Source of the DNA: Thysanoteuthis rhombus
Lineage: Eukaryota; Mollusca; Cephalopoda; Oegopsida; Thysanoteuthidae
Assembly: GCA_963457665.1 (NCBI GenBank)
Contig: OY735219.1
Span: 42,256,714 to 42,320,713, forward strand
Direction: 5' to 3'
DNA: 64,000 bases
The notes below the pieces were generated by a model that saw nothing but the letters and a program-made list of their open reading frames with translations, searched no databases and was not told the origin of the DNA. This document shows, piece by piece, positions 34,060 through 45,539 of this stretch; position 1 is the first letter of the stretch; each line of letters opens with the position of its first letter. Made by a program: the position numbers and the translations under genes.

Positions 34060-34188
34060 TAGACATAGTAAGGAGTAAATGCTCAAATTTTCTGCTCCTT
34101 AGCTTCATTAGTGTGGGTTGTATGCGTGATACATACATTCATACTCACATAGCCAGCCAGTCAGACAGCCAGGCCAACTTGAAAACTA
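34060..34188 (+). repeat. Dispersed family A element, 3' part
   Basis: GTAAGGAGTAAATGCTCAAA, TGCTCCTTAGCTTCATTAGT, then the CATAGCCAGCCAGTCAG block. It is cut at CAACTTGAAAACT by the LINE fragment that follows. Confidence 0.6.
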
Positions 34189-34395
34189 ATATCCTTCTTT
34201 TTTGGACTAATGGGATTTCCTTGTTCTTGAAGGTTGAGCTTGCCCAATCGAAAGCTCTCCAACCTCGAGTTGTTTTTCCCGATTTCCTTTTCTTACGAGG
34301 ATTTCATGGAGATTTATTATCTTGGCTAGATGTAGTGGTCTACTTTCTTCGGGTTCGTTGTTTTTCGATTTTGTTAATGAATGGTGGTTGGTGAG
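34189..34395 (-). pseudogene. RTE-like LINE, internal fragment
   Basis: Antisense piece of the post-RT region (GGACTAATGGGATTTCCTTG, GAAGGTTGAGCTTGCCC, GGAGATTTATTATCTTGGC, GATGTAGTGGTCTACTTTCT). It corresponds to 50560-50730 of the better copy. It lacks the family's 3' tail. Confidence 0.65.
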
Positions 34396-34399
34396 ATTT

Positions 34400-37395
34400 C
34401 AAGGATGAATGTCTCGCCAAGAAAAAGAGGATACTCAAAGGACAAATCTTTTAATGTACTTTTTGGTTTATCAAAAAAAGAGTTATCTTATCGGTACTTT
34501 GATTCTAACACTGAATTGATGATTTGAATTATTACTAAAATCTTGATGGGGCACTCAGTTATTCAGAGAAACAGATACTTAATTGTTCCTGTGCTGTATA
34601 CTGGATTTAATATTTGGTTGAATGTTTATAACTCCGACCTAAGATAAAGTGTTAACAACGTTCGACATGATCTTATGTGGGAAGATCTCCCTAATACATT
34701 TATTTGTTGAAAAAATGTTATCTTATTATATGACATTCCCTATTTGAAACATTCCGCCCAAGCCGGTTTAATCTTTCTTTTAAACAACGAAGTCAGTCAC
34801 TTCTATGGGCAGCGTAAACAAAGGAGAGCTAATAAGAGACCCATGCTTTTGAATAACCATATAAAGATCTCCATTACCATGCATGCAAATCTGAATGTAA
34901 TACATTTTAACTAGTTGCAATTTTCATTTATATCACATGAAGTACAAATTGACATGTCACCATAAAGATTTCTTCCATGACAACACAGATTTTATGAGCC
35001 TATTTTGTGTTGGGAAATTTCCGGATTCTAGTAATAAAACATTGGAATACACCTAGTTTATTTATTTACTCTCTCTCGCAAACACACACCGTTTGTTCTC
35101 TCATATACAAGGTGATAAAAATTACTGTCAACATATCGATCACCGCCATCCACAACAAACCGCTGTAAACACTGTTGTAGGGTTTAGGTTATACGACATT
35201 TATATTTCTCTGTGTATATGTTTGTATTTCAATTTATACTAACAAATATATTAATGATTCTTTATCTATTATATATTCTATATAATACAAAATTGCTCCA
35301 GAAAGAAGAAAAAAGGAAGCTCTTGAAATACAATCAGCAAAAGTAATAAATAAAAAACTCGTGAATCGAGATTACAGGATATTGGTAACAACGTAATCTT
35401 AGCTTCCACCCATGAAAATAATTACTATAATTTGCATCACGTGAATTACAAAACTATTTTTAACAAAATCTAAAAAAAAATTAACGTTCCAATTTCTGTT
35501 TGAAAATGGTGTTAACTAGTAGGGCTGAAATATCAACTATAAAAAAATTAGATAAAGTAGAACGTTCACTGAAAAGAAAAAATAAATAAATATGAGTATC
35601 CTATGCAAAAGTTACTGTAATCATTTTTGGTGGGAATGGAAGTTACAAGAGGTAATCTGAAAGCTTGGGAAATTCAGTGTCAGCGAACAGAAAATAGTAC
35701 GGGTTTCTGCCGCGGCCTTTTAAGAGCATCACTTTTAGTATATTTGACCACGGGAACTACTTGAACGTATAAAATGTGCCGAACGTATCTTGGTAGTTCG
35801 AGTCCGGTTTATTTAGGGATGGGGGACAGGAAATTTGGTGACCAAGGAAAGGGGAGGAGGTAATTTGCTTTGAGAAGTGAAATTCTTTCGTCGAGTCAAG
35901 ATTATGTACGTTTACGTATTTACTAAGCAAAGCGACAGGTGTGGTACAAATGAATGTTTTATCTACTATATTTGCCTAGTCGGGCACAAGGCTACGGTAC
36001 TGAAGCATCAAATTAGCAACGAACACTCCACACTCACGATTTGATTTGAGAGACGAGCATTCCAACCATCACACCGCGGTAGATTTTTTTATTTAATTAT
36101 TATTAATTATCATATATATATACAATGGATGAACGTATATCACCTGGATGTATTGGATTTTATGAGTACAAGGCTGCAGACTCAGATAGAAAGTTATTGT
36201 TCACAGAGTATGAAGGTACGAGGAGCCACCAAAAAGTTCGGGGAATTTGAAAAACGCGAGGGGACCGAATGTAGTTTGGACTTTTACTGCTGCTCTATGG
36301 GAACAATTTCCATCGTGCGATCGCTAAATAGGCAAACCCTGCTCCCAGTGTTTATTTCATCCCATTTTTTTTTCATCAAGATGAATTCGCGTTAAGCGAA
36401 TAATAGAATCAATGGGGATAATTGAAATGAATCCCCATCTTTTCAGCAGATCATCTGTCAAGACTTATAAAAAATGTTTCCAATTAACCACTTGAATGAT
36501 AACTGAATATGATATTAAAACTGTTGAGATTCATTAAACAATTAGCATAAACCTATAAAAAATTATGGGTTTATTCATGCATGGATCGGCACTGGGCAGC
36601 CTAAAGCTATCTTATTAGGAAATTTATTTTTAATCATTCAAGTATCCTAACCTTAATACTCAGCTGTTTAAAACAGTGATCAGAGATGAACTCTTAAGTC
36701 TTGAATATAACATTAAACATTAAATATTCTTTTCAGTCACTAACAAACTCTTTTTATTCTAATTTTAGTTTCAACCAATTAACATTTCTATGACGTATCA
36801 CATTTTACAACCCACTAATAGATTTGGTGGCTCTGTTCATTTATTTCATATGGACCAATCCCTTATACCTTTATAACCGCTATCGGACACGATAGACAAT
36901 TGAATAAACGTACAAATTTGCATATATGGCTATTATATAGATAGATTTCGATATTTTCATTTACTTTATGATTATATAATTGAACTATTTCATACAAAAA
37001 TATTTGTCGAATTCTTTACAGTGATTTCCTAAGCCGTATTTTAAAATTAGAAATGAAAAAAGGGCAGGCAAGATTGCGCAGTATGTCAGAAACACATAAC
37101 TAAGCTGACTGAGCACACACTGGATTTGTCATTTGCGCACGTGTGTTTTATTTAGGACCGTTCACACAAGCTACTTGTAGTTCGAGTTTTCCAGAATTTT
37201 CTAGAAATATATACATTGTCTAGAAAGCTAGACAACTTTAAACACTAAACTAAAAAAACTTTTCCTACAGATTTTTTTGTGTTACTTCAGTCACACATTT
37301 CCCTATATCTGTCAATGCAACTTATGTATATTGTAAATTACACTTTTTACACGATAACAGATGAATAAGATTTTTTAATCACTTAATGATAATAA
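34400..37395. other. No gene seen, 3 kb upstream region of the PGRP locus
   Basis: AT-rich, comparatively free of the dispersed families. The open frame at 36129-36395 (88 codons) has no signal, domain or splice context I recognise, though it is locally less AT-rich (36160-36350). Other frames are shorter. Confidence 0.4.
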
Positions 37396-37398
<3 letters not shown>

Positions 37399-37455
<57 letters not shown>

Positions 37456-37456
37456 C
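37399..37456. repeat. (AT)n microsatellite
   Basis: About 58 bp of AT dinucleotide. Confidence 0.95.
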
Positions 37457-37556
37457 TGGTTTCGTACATGTTCTCAGAAGGCAGAAGTGATTCTGTTCCT
37501 GGTCATCTTTTTTGAACTCAGGTCTTTAGTTCATCAATCATTTACACTTTCCTTAT

Positions 37557-37587
37557 ATCTATCTATCTATCTATCTATCTATATCTA

Positions 37588-37670
<83 letters not shown>
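37557..37670. repeat. (CTAT)n(AT)n compound microsatellite
   Basis: About 60 bp CTAT units then about 50 bp AT units; directly followed by the family D element. Confidence 0.95.
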
Positions 37671-37673
<3 letters not shown>

Positions 37674-37680
37674 TTATATT

Positions 37681-37890
37681 TTTGAAATTCTATTTGAAAC
37701 GATATCCCGTTATCACACGGTGAATGTATCATTTAGCCTATTGGTTAATTAAAGAAAAAGTGCCAGTTGCCTGAATCGAACCTGCAACTGATAGATAGCC
37801 GCTAAATTTGTTTATTCTATTCATGCTGTCTTGGCCAAATGATACATTCACAGTGTAATAACAGGATATCATTTTAAATAGAGTTTCAAA
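37681..37890. repeat. Family D inverted-terminus element with part of a tRNA-like core
   Basis: Left terminus 37681-37734 and right terminus 37835-37890 are imperfect inverted repeats of about 54 bp (TTTGAAATTCTATTTGAAAC and GTGAATGTATCATTT on the left; TACATTCACAGTGTAATAAC and GAGTTTCAAA on the right). Inside, on the minus strand, is a B-box GGTTCGATTCAG (37771-37782). The A-box half of the tRNA-like core is missing. TTTATTCTATTCATG follows the core as in other copies. Confidence 0.75.
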
Positions 37891-37931
37891 TCATTTGTAA
37901 ATTATTTCTGACTGATTATACATCCATCTCT

Positions 37932-37974
37932 TAATAATAATAATAATAATGATAATAATAATAATAATAATAAT

Positions 37975-38016
<42 letters not shown>
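37932..38016. repeat. (AAT)n(AT)n compound microsatellite
   Basis: AAT units with one GAT interruption, then about 38 bp AT units. Same AAT-to-AT order as at 13.0 kb, again next to a family D end. Confidence 0.95.
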
Positions 38017-38019
<3 letters not shown>

Positions 38020-38020
<1 letters not shown>

Positions 38021-38838
38021 CATGATCGATGGCAGCATCTTTTTACTTCTTAACACATATGAATATATTAGAAATTTCGTGACTTCGTTAACCAGATCAC
38101 AGAATCGACATATTCTAACTTGCCCATCCAAGCATTGTATTGTAAATGTTGTTTCCTTGCGAGCCAATGAAGTGAGTTTTGAAAAAAAAATGTAGAAAAA
38201 CATAACAGTTTGCACAACCAATATTTACACAGTGATACATAAAGCATTCGCACAGAACGACTTAACGATATATATAGAGAGAGAAAACAGAAAGAATAAG
38301 ACAGAAAGATTTATTTTAGAAAAGGCTGTACATTTTTTATGACCCGAGGCACAGCTACGGGTTAGGAAGGGTGGCGGTTATATTTGACACCCCCGGACTC
38401 AAAATGGACGGGGACCTCCAAAGCTTTATGAATAGTAGTTCTATTTGCAAATCTCACTCAATATTAGCGGAAATTCTTAAAGGAGCTAAACCCCCATCCT
38501 CCCAGGCCCCAAATCTCTGGATACGCCCCTGTTTATGGTCTGTTGCATTCGTTTACATTCCACACTATTTCTACGTCCCTCGGGCAATAGAGTTCATAAG
38601 TATATCCTATAAGTAGATCTATTCTCCAGAAAAGTGACCTTATCAAGTGTGCACTGCAGGAAAGTTAGTCAAATATCTTTAAATCGCTTCTCAAATGATC
38701 GAAATCGAGAAAGTCGTGATAATACACTCACACACGACCGAACTCTTCCAATGATGAACTCAAATACGTACTGTTTGAAACAAATGTCTGGCTGTCGTTT
38801 TCACTGACTTGTTTCCTGTTGATTTGTAGCAGTCTGAC
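38020..38838. other. Upstream flank of the PGRP gene
   Basis: No gene on either strand that I can support. The promoter of the PGRP gene could lie here or further upstream. I see no clear TATA box with initiator at a fixed distance from the start codon, and no convincing NF-kappaB-type site. Confidence 0.35.
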
Positions 38839-38860
38839 TACACTACAACCCTTTCTCTTA
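38839..38860 (+). promoter_or_regulatory. Possible 3' splice site directly before the PGRP start codon
   Basis: The sequence ACTACAACCCTTTCTCTTAG ends at 38860, two bases before the ATG at 38863. It has the pyrimidine tract and AG of an acceptor, which would place the 5' UTR in one or more upstream exons. It may instead be plain 5' UTR. Confidence 0.35.
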
Positions 38861-38862
38861 GG

Positions 38863-38917
38863 ATGTATTTAATGAAACACTTCCTCGTCTGTTTTGTTAG
38901 TTTTGTGGTGATTGAAG
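38863..38917 (+). CDS. PGRP coding exon 1 (signal peptide)
   Basis: 18 codons plus one base (phase 1). Start chosen at the first ATG after the acceptor-like site; a second in-frame Met is at codon 4. Residues 6-17 are hydrophobic (H-F-L-V-C-F-V-S-F-V-V-I), typical of a secretory signal. The donor GAAG/GTAAGA is consensus. The split codon GCT (Ala19) is completed in exon 2. Confidence 0.8.
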
Positions 38918-40305
38918 GTAAGACACATTTGACTTTTATTGGGTTAGAAAAGAACGCATTGAGTTTGTGTTCACTACGCTCTAATACTCATCTAATTATG
39001 GTTAAAATTGCTCCAGGTGAAGTGGCCTCTAAGTCTATTTCACTTAACAGAAATCGAGTAAATAGTAATGCGATTTTGAAGCCGTAGCCAGTGTAAGGAC
39101 ATTACCTACTTCTACATGGATATATTTGTACATATTCGTCATGAACTACATGAATAATATTTTAGCGTTTGCTGTTGTTCTTCACCTATCAAGTGATAGT
39201 TTATGCCTATTGTTACAAATTACGCTTTTTTCGTCAAATCTCACCAAATGTTTGAAGTGGCCCCTCTAGGGACCAGCTTCCCCCAATCTCTAACTATTCA
39301 TGAAACGAAACACACTGGTACAAACAACGTAAACACTGAAATATTCGTAAAAGGAAGTGGAAACATAGGCAAAAATTCAATTGTTTCTTCAATACTTTTA
39401 AATGCGTCCTCGTTCCGCTATAGAAGGCTCTGTCCGTCCGTCTATAGGTCTGCTCTCATATTGTTTCAAAGCTGTACAGCCAGATTTACCTCAGACTTGG
39501 CAGAAAGGTGTCCCTTAATATGATGCTTATTACCTACAAAAATATTGCTCTGTAAACAATAATGGCGTTGAAAGTCAAGGTTTTAAAATCGATTTTCCCA
39601 GTTGTTTTGCGTCGGATCTATCTGAAACTTGGTAGAAAGGTGTTCCTTGATAGGATGCTTCTTACCTAAAAAGAACTTCCATCCAGTGTGACATAACCTG
39701 TCGATAATAGCGTTTGAATTTCATGTTTTCAAATTCATCTTCTCTTTTGTTTTGAGTCATATTTCCTCGAAACTCGAGAGAAAGGTGTTAATTGATAGAA
39801 TGCTTTCTACCGAAAAAAATATTCCTCTCAGGGTCGCGTGATCTGGCAGTAATGTCGTTTAAACTTTATGTGGGACACCTCATTGCACTTCCAGTGCTTA
39901 TTCTAAATAATCGACGATGCATTGAAAATGGGGATTAGATTTAGACACAGACACAATTATATACAAGAATGCGAACCTACACCTGTGCGCAGGAAATGTA
40001 CATAATTTATGCACATAAATTACGTACATAATTTATGTACATAAATTAAGAGAGATGATACTGGAAAACAATTTTCTTTATCTAAGTACAATTAAAAAAA
40101 TTTCTGCATGTGTGTACTCTTGGGTGCTTAATTACCCGGGAGAGGGGGTTACAATAAGCAGGGCGCTGTAAAATCTGATACAGTTTAATAAGCAGGATTG
40201 AGGGGATTGAATTAGCTGGTAGGTTACAAAACTATGGCCACCTACACAGTTTTGTAGGATCTGAACAAAACGAAGTCTTTTGAGAAAGATTTATTGTAGG
40301 GTTGG

Positions 40306-40339
<34 letters not shown>

Positions 40340-43300
40340 AAGAAAGATTGACATTCACCAGATTGGTCAACACACAAAGCATTGCAGAGTGGAGTTCGGA
40401 GTTTTTTTTAATCTGTCGTTCACGAGAAATCTAATGATGATAAATAAAATAAGAATCACAGATCTCTATTTGAATTAAGTAATAAAATATCTAAATTGGC
40501 AACACCGGTGAGAAGTAACCGGAATACTCGAAGCCTTAGTTCAGTTAAACGGACAGAAAACTATTTCACGTGACTATAATGGCAGGCTGATCCACACATC
40601 ATAAAGTCTGACCTCTTCCAAACATGTACCGTTGGGACGAGAAACTGCCCTAGTTTCTTTTTTTTGTTTGGGATTTCATTCATATTCTGCTGCTATTTTT
40701 TGCGTATAGAAAATCACTGATCCATATGTTCCCGTCGAAAGCATATATTTACGCGAACGAATATTATGTTTCAGTAAGACTGTGAAATGTAAACACAGCA
40801 CTTTGCCAAAATATTTGTATTTTTCTTCTGATATGCATCTTCATCCAAGGGATTTTATGAAATTATTGAAAAGTTCGGAGCTTTCATGAGATTATTGAAA
40901 TGTTCGGAGATTTCATGAGATTATTGAAATGTTCGGAGATTTAATGAGATTATTGAAATGTTCAGATGTATCATTAAATCACTTGGGTGAAGATGTATGT
41001 CAGTGTGGTAATCTTTAGCAAAATTGTGATGTCGATCATTACTACTTAAATGATATCCATCCTTACTGATTACCTCATTACTGTAGCTTTGAGATAAAAT
41101 TACTGAATATATAAGAATATTCCTGTTCAGTATTTACAGTGTGTATACAATCTAGTTTAACACAAGGGTACATACATAAGTGAATAGATTATTTCTTTCT
41201 TTTCCCTATCCCTTTCTATCCATCTATTTATCTATATGTATAATAGTTGTGTTGTAGGTCATTGATAAATGTTCCATAATTCCATATAAAAGCCATATGT
41301 TTAAATTACAATGTTTTGTAAATCTGTATAATTACCTGTCGTGTTTGAGTCTTGTAACCTAAAGATCATAATGGATTGGTCTATGTGAAATAGATTGACA
41401 GAGCTAAAAACAATAAAGGTGTTTCTGAATGAGTTGGGCAGTTTCCAAGACATCAGGCACAATTGTGTCATGGCCAAATGCTCTTTCAAAGAGCTAGATT
41501 TGGCACATTTGACCATACTTTTTTCCTAATGTTTTAAAAGAATGATATTCAATTTTATTTTGAAATGAAATAAATCATTTTTTCAATAAAATAAGTTTCT
41601 TCCTGGGACTTTTCACTCATACCAAGCTATATCAGTGGTGACTTTTCTTACGTGGTATTTTGGCCAAATACATAGCTTAATGTCCGACCAACCTTCAAAA
41701 CAGCTTGATTCGAATTGTGACTTAATTAAAATTAGGATACTTGAATTATCAAAGATAAATTACGTTATGAATTAGCTTTATGCTTAGTGTTAATACACGT
41801 ATAAATAACCCCGTCATTTTTTACGGGTATTTGCTAGTTGATAAACATTGCTTCAGTTCCACCAAAAAAGAAAGATTTGAGATAAAATGAATTTGGTTAA
41901 CTTATTTTCTAATTAGTTCATCGTTTTACAGTATTGATAAAATCATTAAAATCTTTTTTGTTGGTTTGCAGCTTCTGGTGCTGTGGAAGATGTATGTTCT
42001 CAAATTGACATGGTCGGGCGCGAACGATGGGGTGCTAAGTTGCCTAAAGAAGTTAGCACCATGGAATTACCCGTTCGATACATCTTTATTCACCACACAG
42101 CCATGGGAGAATGTTTTAATCTTGTTTCGTGCACAGAAGAAATCAAAAAAGTTCAAGATCTGCACATGGTTACAAACGGTAAGTAAAGGTTCATAACATA
42201 AATAGATCTAGAATAAACTGAAGTAACCGTCACAGTCAATAATTGAACAACTGTAGCGTCAAAATTTGGAGTCATGTAAATTCCCATCGATGAATAAATA
42301 TGGTCAGAATAAATTTTATTTATGACATCCCCGGCGTTTTCCACTGGAAAACATCTGAAGTAGGGTAAAAAACATTTAGAAACATCCAGATTTTGGAGAA
42401 TCTAGAAGCCAAAAGGAAGAAAAAAAACCGACTGGACGATATGTGGATAATATATGTAATATGTGAATCTATATATTGATAACCAGATGTGGACCTATGC
42501 TTCGTGTCACCCGGTGTGGCAACTCATGGTGTCATTCCTCTTACAGAATTTGCTCTCTTCCCGGAATATCTAGAATGTTGGTGATCTTTTTGCATTAATA
42601 CATTATACCTTATTAATCACGATTCTCTTACATCATTCAATGTGACGTCATAAGCCAACATTTACTTACAACTCTATTCACATTTTCAGTTTTGACTTTG
42701 TGAAATAATATGAGGCACGGGTAGAATGAAATTGTTTTTAATTAACATTCAGTCATATCTTCCACAGCCTATAGTTCACCCTTCTAAAACAAGGATAGTG
42801 ATTCATGGGGAGCTTTTTGAGATATATTGTGGACAGTCATGAGCATTTACGAAATCGTATGAAAATGATCCTGGATATCTCTCAAAGAAAAATTTCTGGA
42901 TCCACTCCAAAATTCAAAGAACTTCTCACCCCATTATCTGCTCTTCCACAATATTTCATTGAAGTTTATAAAGAAAAAGTTACGGAGATGTTTCATTAGG
43001 AGAAAGAATTATCGAGAAAATATTTGAAAAAAATTAAGCAGTCCTCTTTGGGGTCACTTCCTCCGATGGTGTCACACGGAGTGGACGGGGCCGGGTCAAC
43101 CTCTCCGTTAGCAGGCCACTGTCTATGGTATTGCAAGTGTATGAAGATTTCCTTTGTCTTGAAAGATAACGTGATGTCTTTAAAAAACGTCAATAGAAAT
43201 TTCAAATTCTGATTCGTTTTTCATTGAATAACACACCATTAACGCTTTTAAAGTTTTTGTTTACATTTGAAATTTGATTGAAGAAGATATACAATGTATC

Positions 43301-43914
43301 GAAAGTTTTCGGTATTATTATATCATATTTGAAAAAAATTGAACCAGTCTTGTTATTCTTTCTTTTAATGATAGTAATGCTGAAGTATTAAGGAGGCTAA
43401 ATGTCAATTGTTTTCAAGCGAAAGCCACCAGTTACTACTGATGTAAAAACTCCTTTATTATGATAATAATGATAATGATATTCTATTTTCAGGATGGTCG
43501 GATATTGGTTACAACTTTTTGGTAGGAGAGGATGGACGAGTGTACGAAGCCCGCGGTTGGAACCGAACCGGTGCCCACACAAAGTTTTATAACAAAGTAG
43601 CCGTTGCAGTGTCTGTTATGGGAAACTTTATGTCAAGGATTCCCAACAAACTAGCTCTCAGAGCCGTTCACAATATTATTGACTGTGGTGTGAAAAAGGG
43701 TTTCATAGCCCCCGATTACGAATTGTTTGGCCACCGAGATGTTCGTCTTACCAAGTGTCCCGGAGATGCATTTTATGAACATATCAAGCAATGGTCACAT
43801 TTTAGCTTTAATAAACCTACTCTTCATAGTAACGCTCCTATGTATCACTCTTCTTTGAAATTAGTGGTCATTGGATTTTTGGTTACGGCTATTGCGATAT
43901 TGATTGATTATTAG
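38863..43914 (+). CDS. Peptidoglycan recognition protein, secreted/anchored amidase type (three-exon gene)
   Basis: Joining 38863-38917, 41972-42178 and 43493-43914 gives a 227-residue protein. Residues 1 to about 20 are a signal peptide. Residues about 27-191 form one PGRP/Amidase_2 domain: R37-W38-G39-A40, I58-H59-H60-T61, G93-Y94-N95-F96, R108-G109-W110-N111, G114-A115-H116, G167-H168-R169-D170, C176-P177-G178. H59, Y94, H168 and C176 (H to C spacing 8, T174 two before C176) match the zinc-site residues of amidase PGRPs and T7 lysozyme, so the enzyme is predicted to cleave the muramoyl-L-alanine bond of peptidoglycan. C66-C72 and C27-C152 are likely disulfides. After a Ser/Asn/Ala-containing linker (200-208) the chain ends with about 15 hydrophobic residues (211-225) and D-Y, the form of a GPI-anchor signal; a C-terminal membrane span is the alternative. 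Both introns obey GT-AG. No pseudogene damage seen. Confidence 0.93.
39455..39860 (+). repeat. Tandem repeat in PGRP intron 1, three copies of about 132-145 bp
   Basis: GAAAGGTGT occurs at 39503, 39635 and 39780, each preceded by an ACTTGG(C/T)A-like or ACTCGAGA block and followed by a TGATA(G)GATGCTT-like block and a TACC(T/G)A-AAA block. Copies are clearly diverged. Confidence 0.7.
40307..40338. repeat. (GATA)n microsatellite
   Basis: Eight GATA units followed by GAAAGAAAG. Confidence 0.95.
40830..41001. repeat. 29 bp minisatellite (four units) between 31 bp inverted flanks, in PGRP intron 1
   Basis: ATTATTGAAA recurs at 40862, 40891, 40920 and 40949, an exact 29 bp period; the unit includes ATGAGATTATTGAAATGTTC. 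Left flank 40830-40860 and right flank 40971-41001 are reverse complements at about 26 of 31 positions (CATCTTCATCCAAGG against CTTGGGTGAAGATG). The whole resembles a small foldback element whose centre has expanded. Confidence 0.8.
41972..42178 (+). CDS. PGRP coding exon 2
   Basis: 207 bp, residues 19-87 plus one base of 88. Holds the N-terminal half of the PGRP fold, including R-W-G-A (37-40), zinc ligand H59 in I-H-H-T, and the conserved close cysteine pair C66/C72. Donor AACG/GTAAGT is a full consensus. Both boundaries are phase 1. A second open frame overlapping this exon is a shadow. Confidence 0.93.
42179..43492 (+). other. PGRP intron 2 (1,314 bp)
   Basis: Begins GTAAGTAAAGG and ends ATTCTATTTTCAG. 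It contains an inverted family B copy (42218-42355) and two short GC-richer repeat-like boxes: GTGTCACCCGGTGTGGCAAC near 42506 and GGTGTCACACGGAGTGGACG near 43068, the latter followed by GGGCCGGGTCAACC. No exon-like insert recognised. Confidence 0.8.
42218..42355 (-). repeat. Dispersed family B element, copy in PGRP intron 2
   Basis: Inverted copy: CAGTCAATAATTGAACAACT, TCAAAATTTGGAGTCATGTA, TATGGTCAGAATAAATTTTA and GGCGTTTTCCACTGGAAAAC on the + strand. Shares its block order with 54.05-54.20 kb. Non-coding. Confidence 0.7.
43493..43914 (+). CDS. PGRP coding exon 3
   Basis: 422 bp including the stop TAG. Encodes residues 88-227: G-W-S-D-I-G-Y-N-F-L-V-G with zinc ligand Y94, the R-G-W-N and G-A-H-T elements, the helix with L-A-L-R-A-V-H-N, then G-H-R-D-V with H168 and K-C-P-G with C176, and finally the hydrophobic C-terminal tail. 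The domain and its anchor are thus in one exon. No in-frame stop before the tail. Confidence 0.95.
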
Positions 43915-44130
43915 TTTATATTTGTTTTGCTATTTGTTGATTTAAACTCAGTGTTTCCTTAAATCCCGTTGAATTCTTGATTTTTTTGACGTTATCGGAG
44001 GGAATTAATCGATTTTAATAGCAAGCGCAATATTCCAACTTTGGTTATGTCAAAATATGTCAGGGTAATTAGAAGTGTGCCAAAAGACTGATTACAAAGG
44101 GCACAATGCTCTGAAATACCCTTCATGGCA

Positions 44131-44444
44131 ATTAAAGAAATGAACCATGTGTATTCAAACCAATGGAAACATGTGTATCTCTAACAGATGGAATGAATGA
44201 CATCACCATTTCTTATAACCTTTCGATGGGAGCGCGATAATATAGCCTTTTGATAACTTCAAGCGTCGAGCGGACGCTAATTTCAAGTAATGATAAAAGA
44301 AATTTCTAATTATCAGTCCGTAAGCAATTCAATTATAATCGATTTTAATACATAAAGGCGAGGATTATATAACAGCAGTGTCTTCTTTTCCCTCTTACAA
44401 ACTGCTTTCAAGTATTAAGGTTAACGTGTTTTGAATGTAATAAA
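44131..44444 (+). terminator. Candidate PGRP polyadenylation signals
   Basis: ATTAAA at 44131-44136 and AATAAA at 44439-44444 are the first plausible cleavage/polyadenylation hexamers after the stop codon, giving a 3' UTR of about 0.24 or 0.55 kb. No transcript evidence is available to choose. Confidence 0.25.
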
Positions 44445-44449
44445 AAAGA

Positions 44450-45535
44450 AATTATCGATATAGTTTTTAGCTCAAAATATATGAAGAAGTACAGAAAATG
44501 GAAGATCTAATTCTTTTTGAAAAATTTGGAAAAATGCTAGGATTTTTCAAGAAATTTTCCAAGCGAAAACATTATTTTTATATATATTTTCTTCTTATGT
44601 CTCTGACACTAATGATACCAGCCCACAAGTTTTTGCATGTTGTTTTGCGTGCAATGTATCAATCGAGAACTTCTATTTTTTATAACGTCTTTCCGAGGCG
44701 AGTTACCACTTTGCCTTTTTAAATCATATATTTTCTCCATAACGCATTGGCCGAACCTTAAACGAATAAATTGAATTAGCAAACAGGAAAATCAACCCAA
44801 GCATCAGACAGTTTAATGGAAATAGGCAAGCCTGCCTAGATTAATTAATATATAATGAACTAGGCAAAACGAATGAAATAAAAAAAACAATTGAAATCCA
44901 TGCTAAATACATCCACAAATAAAAAAGATGAACTCTTTTTGTTTCATTTAATAGAATTAAAACAAAATATATTTTCAAAAATATTTATATTTTTATATGA
45001 TTGCCTAATGAGCGTCTTTCTATTCAATATCATATTCACATACTATTCAGAAAATATTTTTGCTTTTATATTGTCGCATTTGGAAGCATAAACAATGCAT
45101 GATCACATGAAACGTCCCCTCAGCTTATATCTTTGGTAATAAAAGTAAACTGCAGGAAATTTAATTCATTTTAGTTTTCATTATTCTTATATAATTTTGT
45201 CTCCTTTTACTCTCTTTCTTTCCCCCATCCCTGCTCCATTCATCTAAATCCATTCAATATAAATGTTTCTTTTCATTTGAGAGAAAAAAATGAAATGATT
45301 TCGACAGCATTTTTTTTTAACCATATAGCAAACCGTTTACCTAAAAGAAAATATCTTCTGCAATGCACCCAATGTATGTCATTCTTCTAGCATCCTCATA
45401 TATAGATGTAATAAAAACCATAACAATGCCTGCTAAGCAGACTCAGAAGAAATCCTGCTTTGATTGTCCTCAATTACTAATTACCTAAGATCGATCCATT
45501 CTGATCACTTTTCGGACACCACAAGCAAGAACGGC
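44450..45535. other. No gene seen
   Basis: AT-rich region downstream of the PGRP gene. Open frames of 66-74 codons at 44498-44722 and 44891-45091 have no recognisable domains or splice context. Confidence 0.4.
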
Positions 45536-45539
45536 CAGA

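Larger units (their letters stand above)
38918..41971 (+). other. PGRP intron 1 (3,054 bp)
   Basis: Begins GTAAGACAC and ends TTTTGTTGGTTTGCAG. It contains a three-copy tandem repeat (39455-39860), a palindromic TACATAATTTATG cluster (39995-40055), (GATA)n (40307-40338) and a minisatellite with inverted flanks (40830-41001). The open frame of 106 codons at 39203-39523 overlaps the tandem repeat and has no recognisable domain. Confidence 0.8.

Noticed and set aside
39203-39523. A 106-codon open frame as a separate gene inside PGRP intron 1
   Set aside because: It overlaps a diverged tandem repeat, has no recognisable domain and no exon-like borders.
40855-40975. Regular 29 bp repeats resembling CRISPR repeats
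   Set aside because: The units are head-to-tail without spacers and the genome is eukaryotic.
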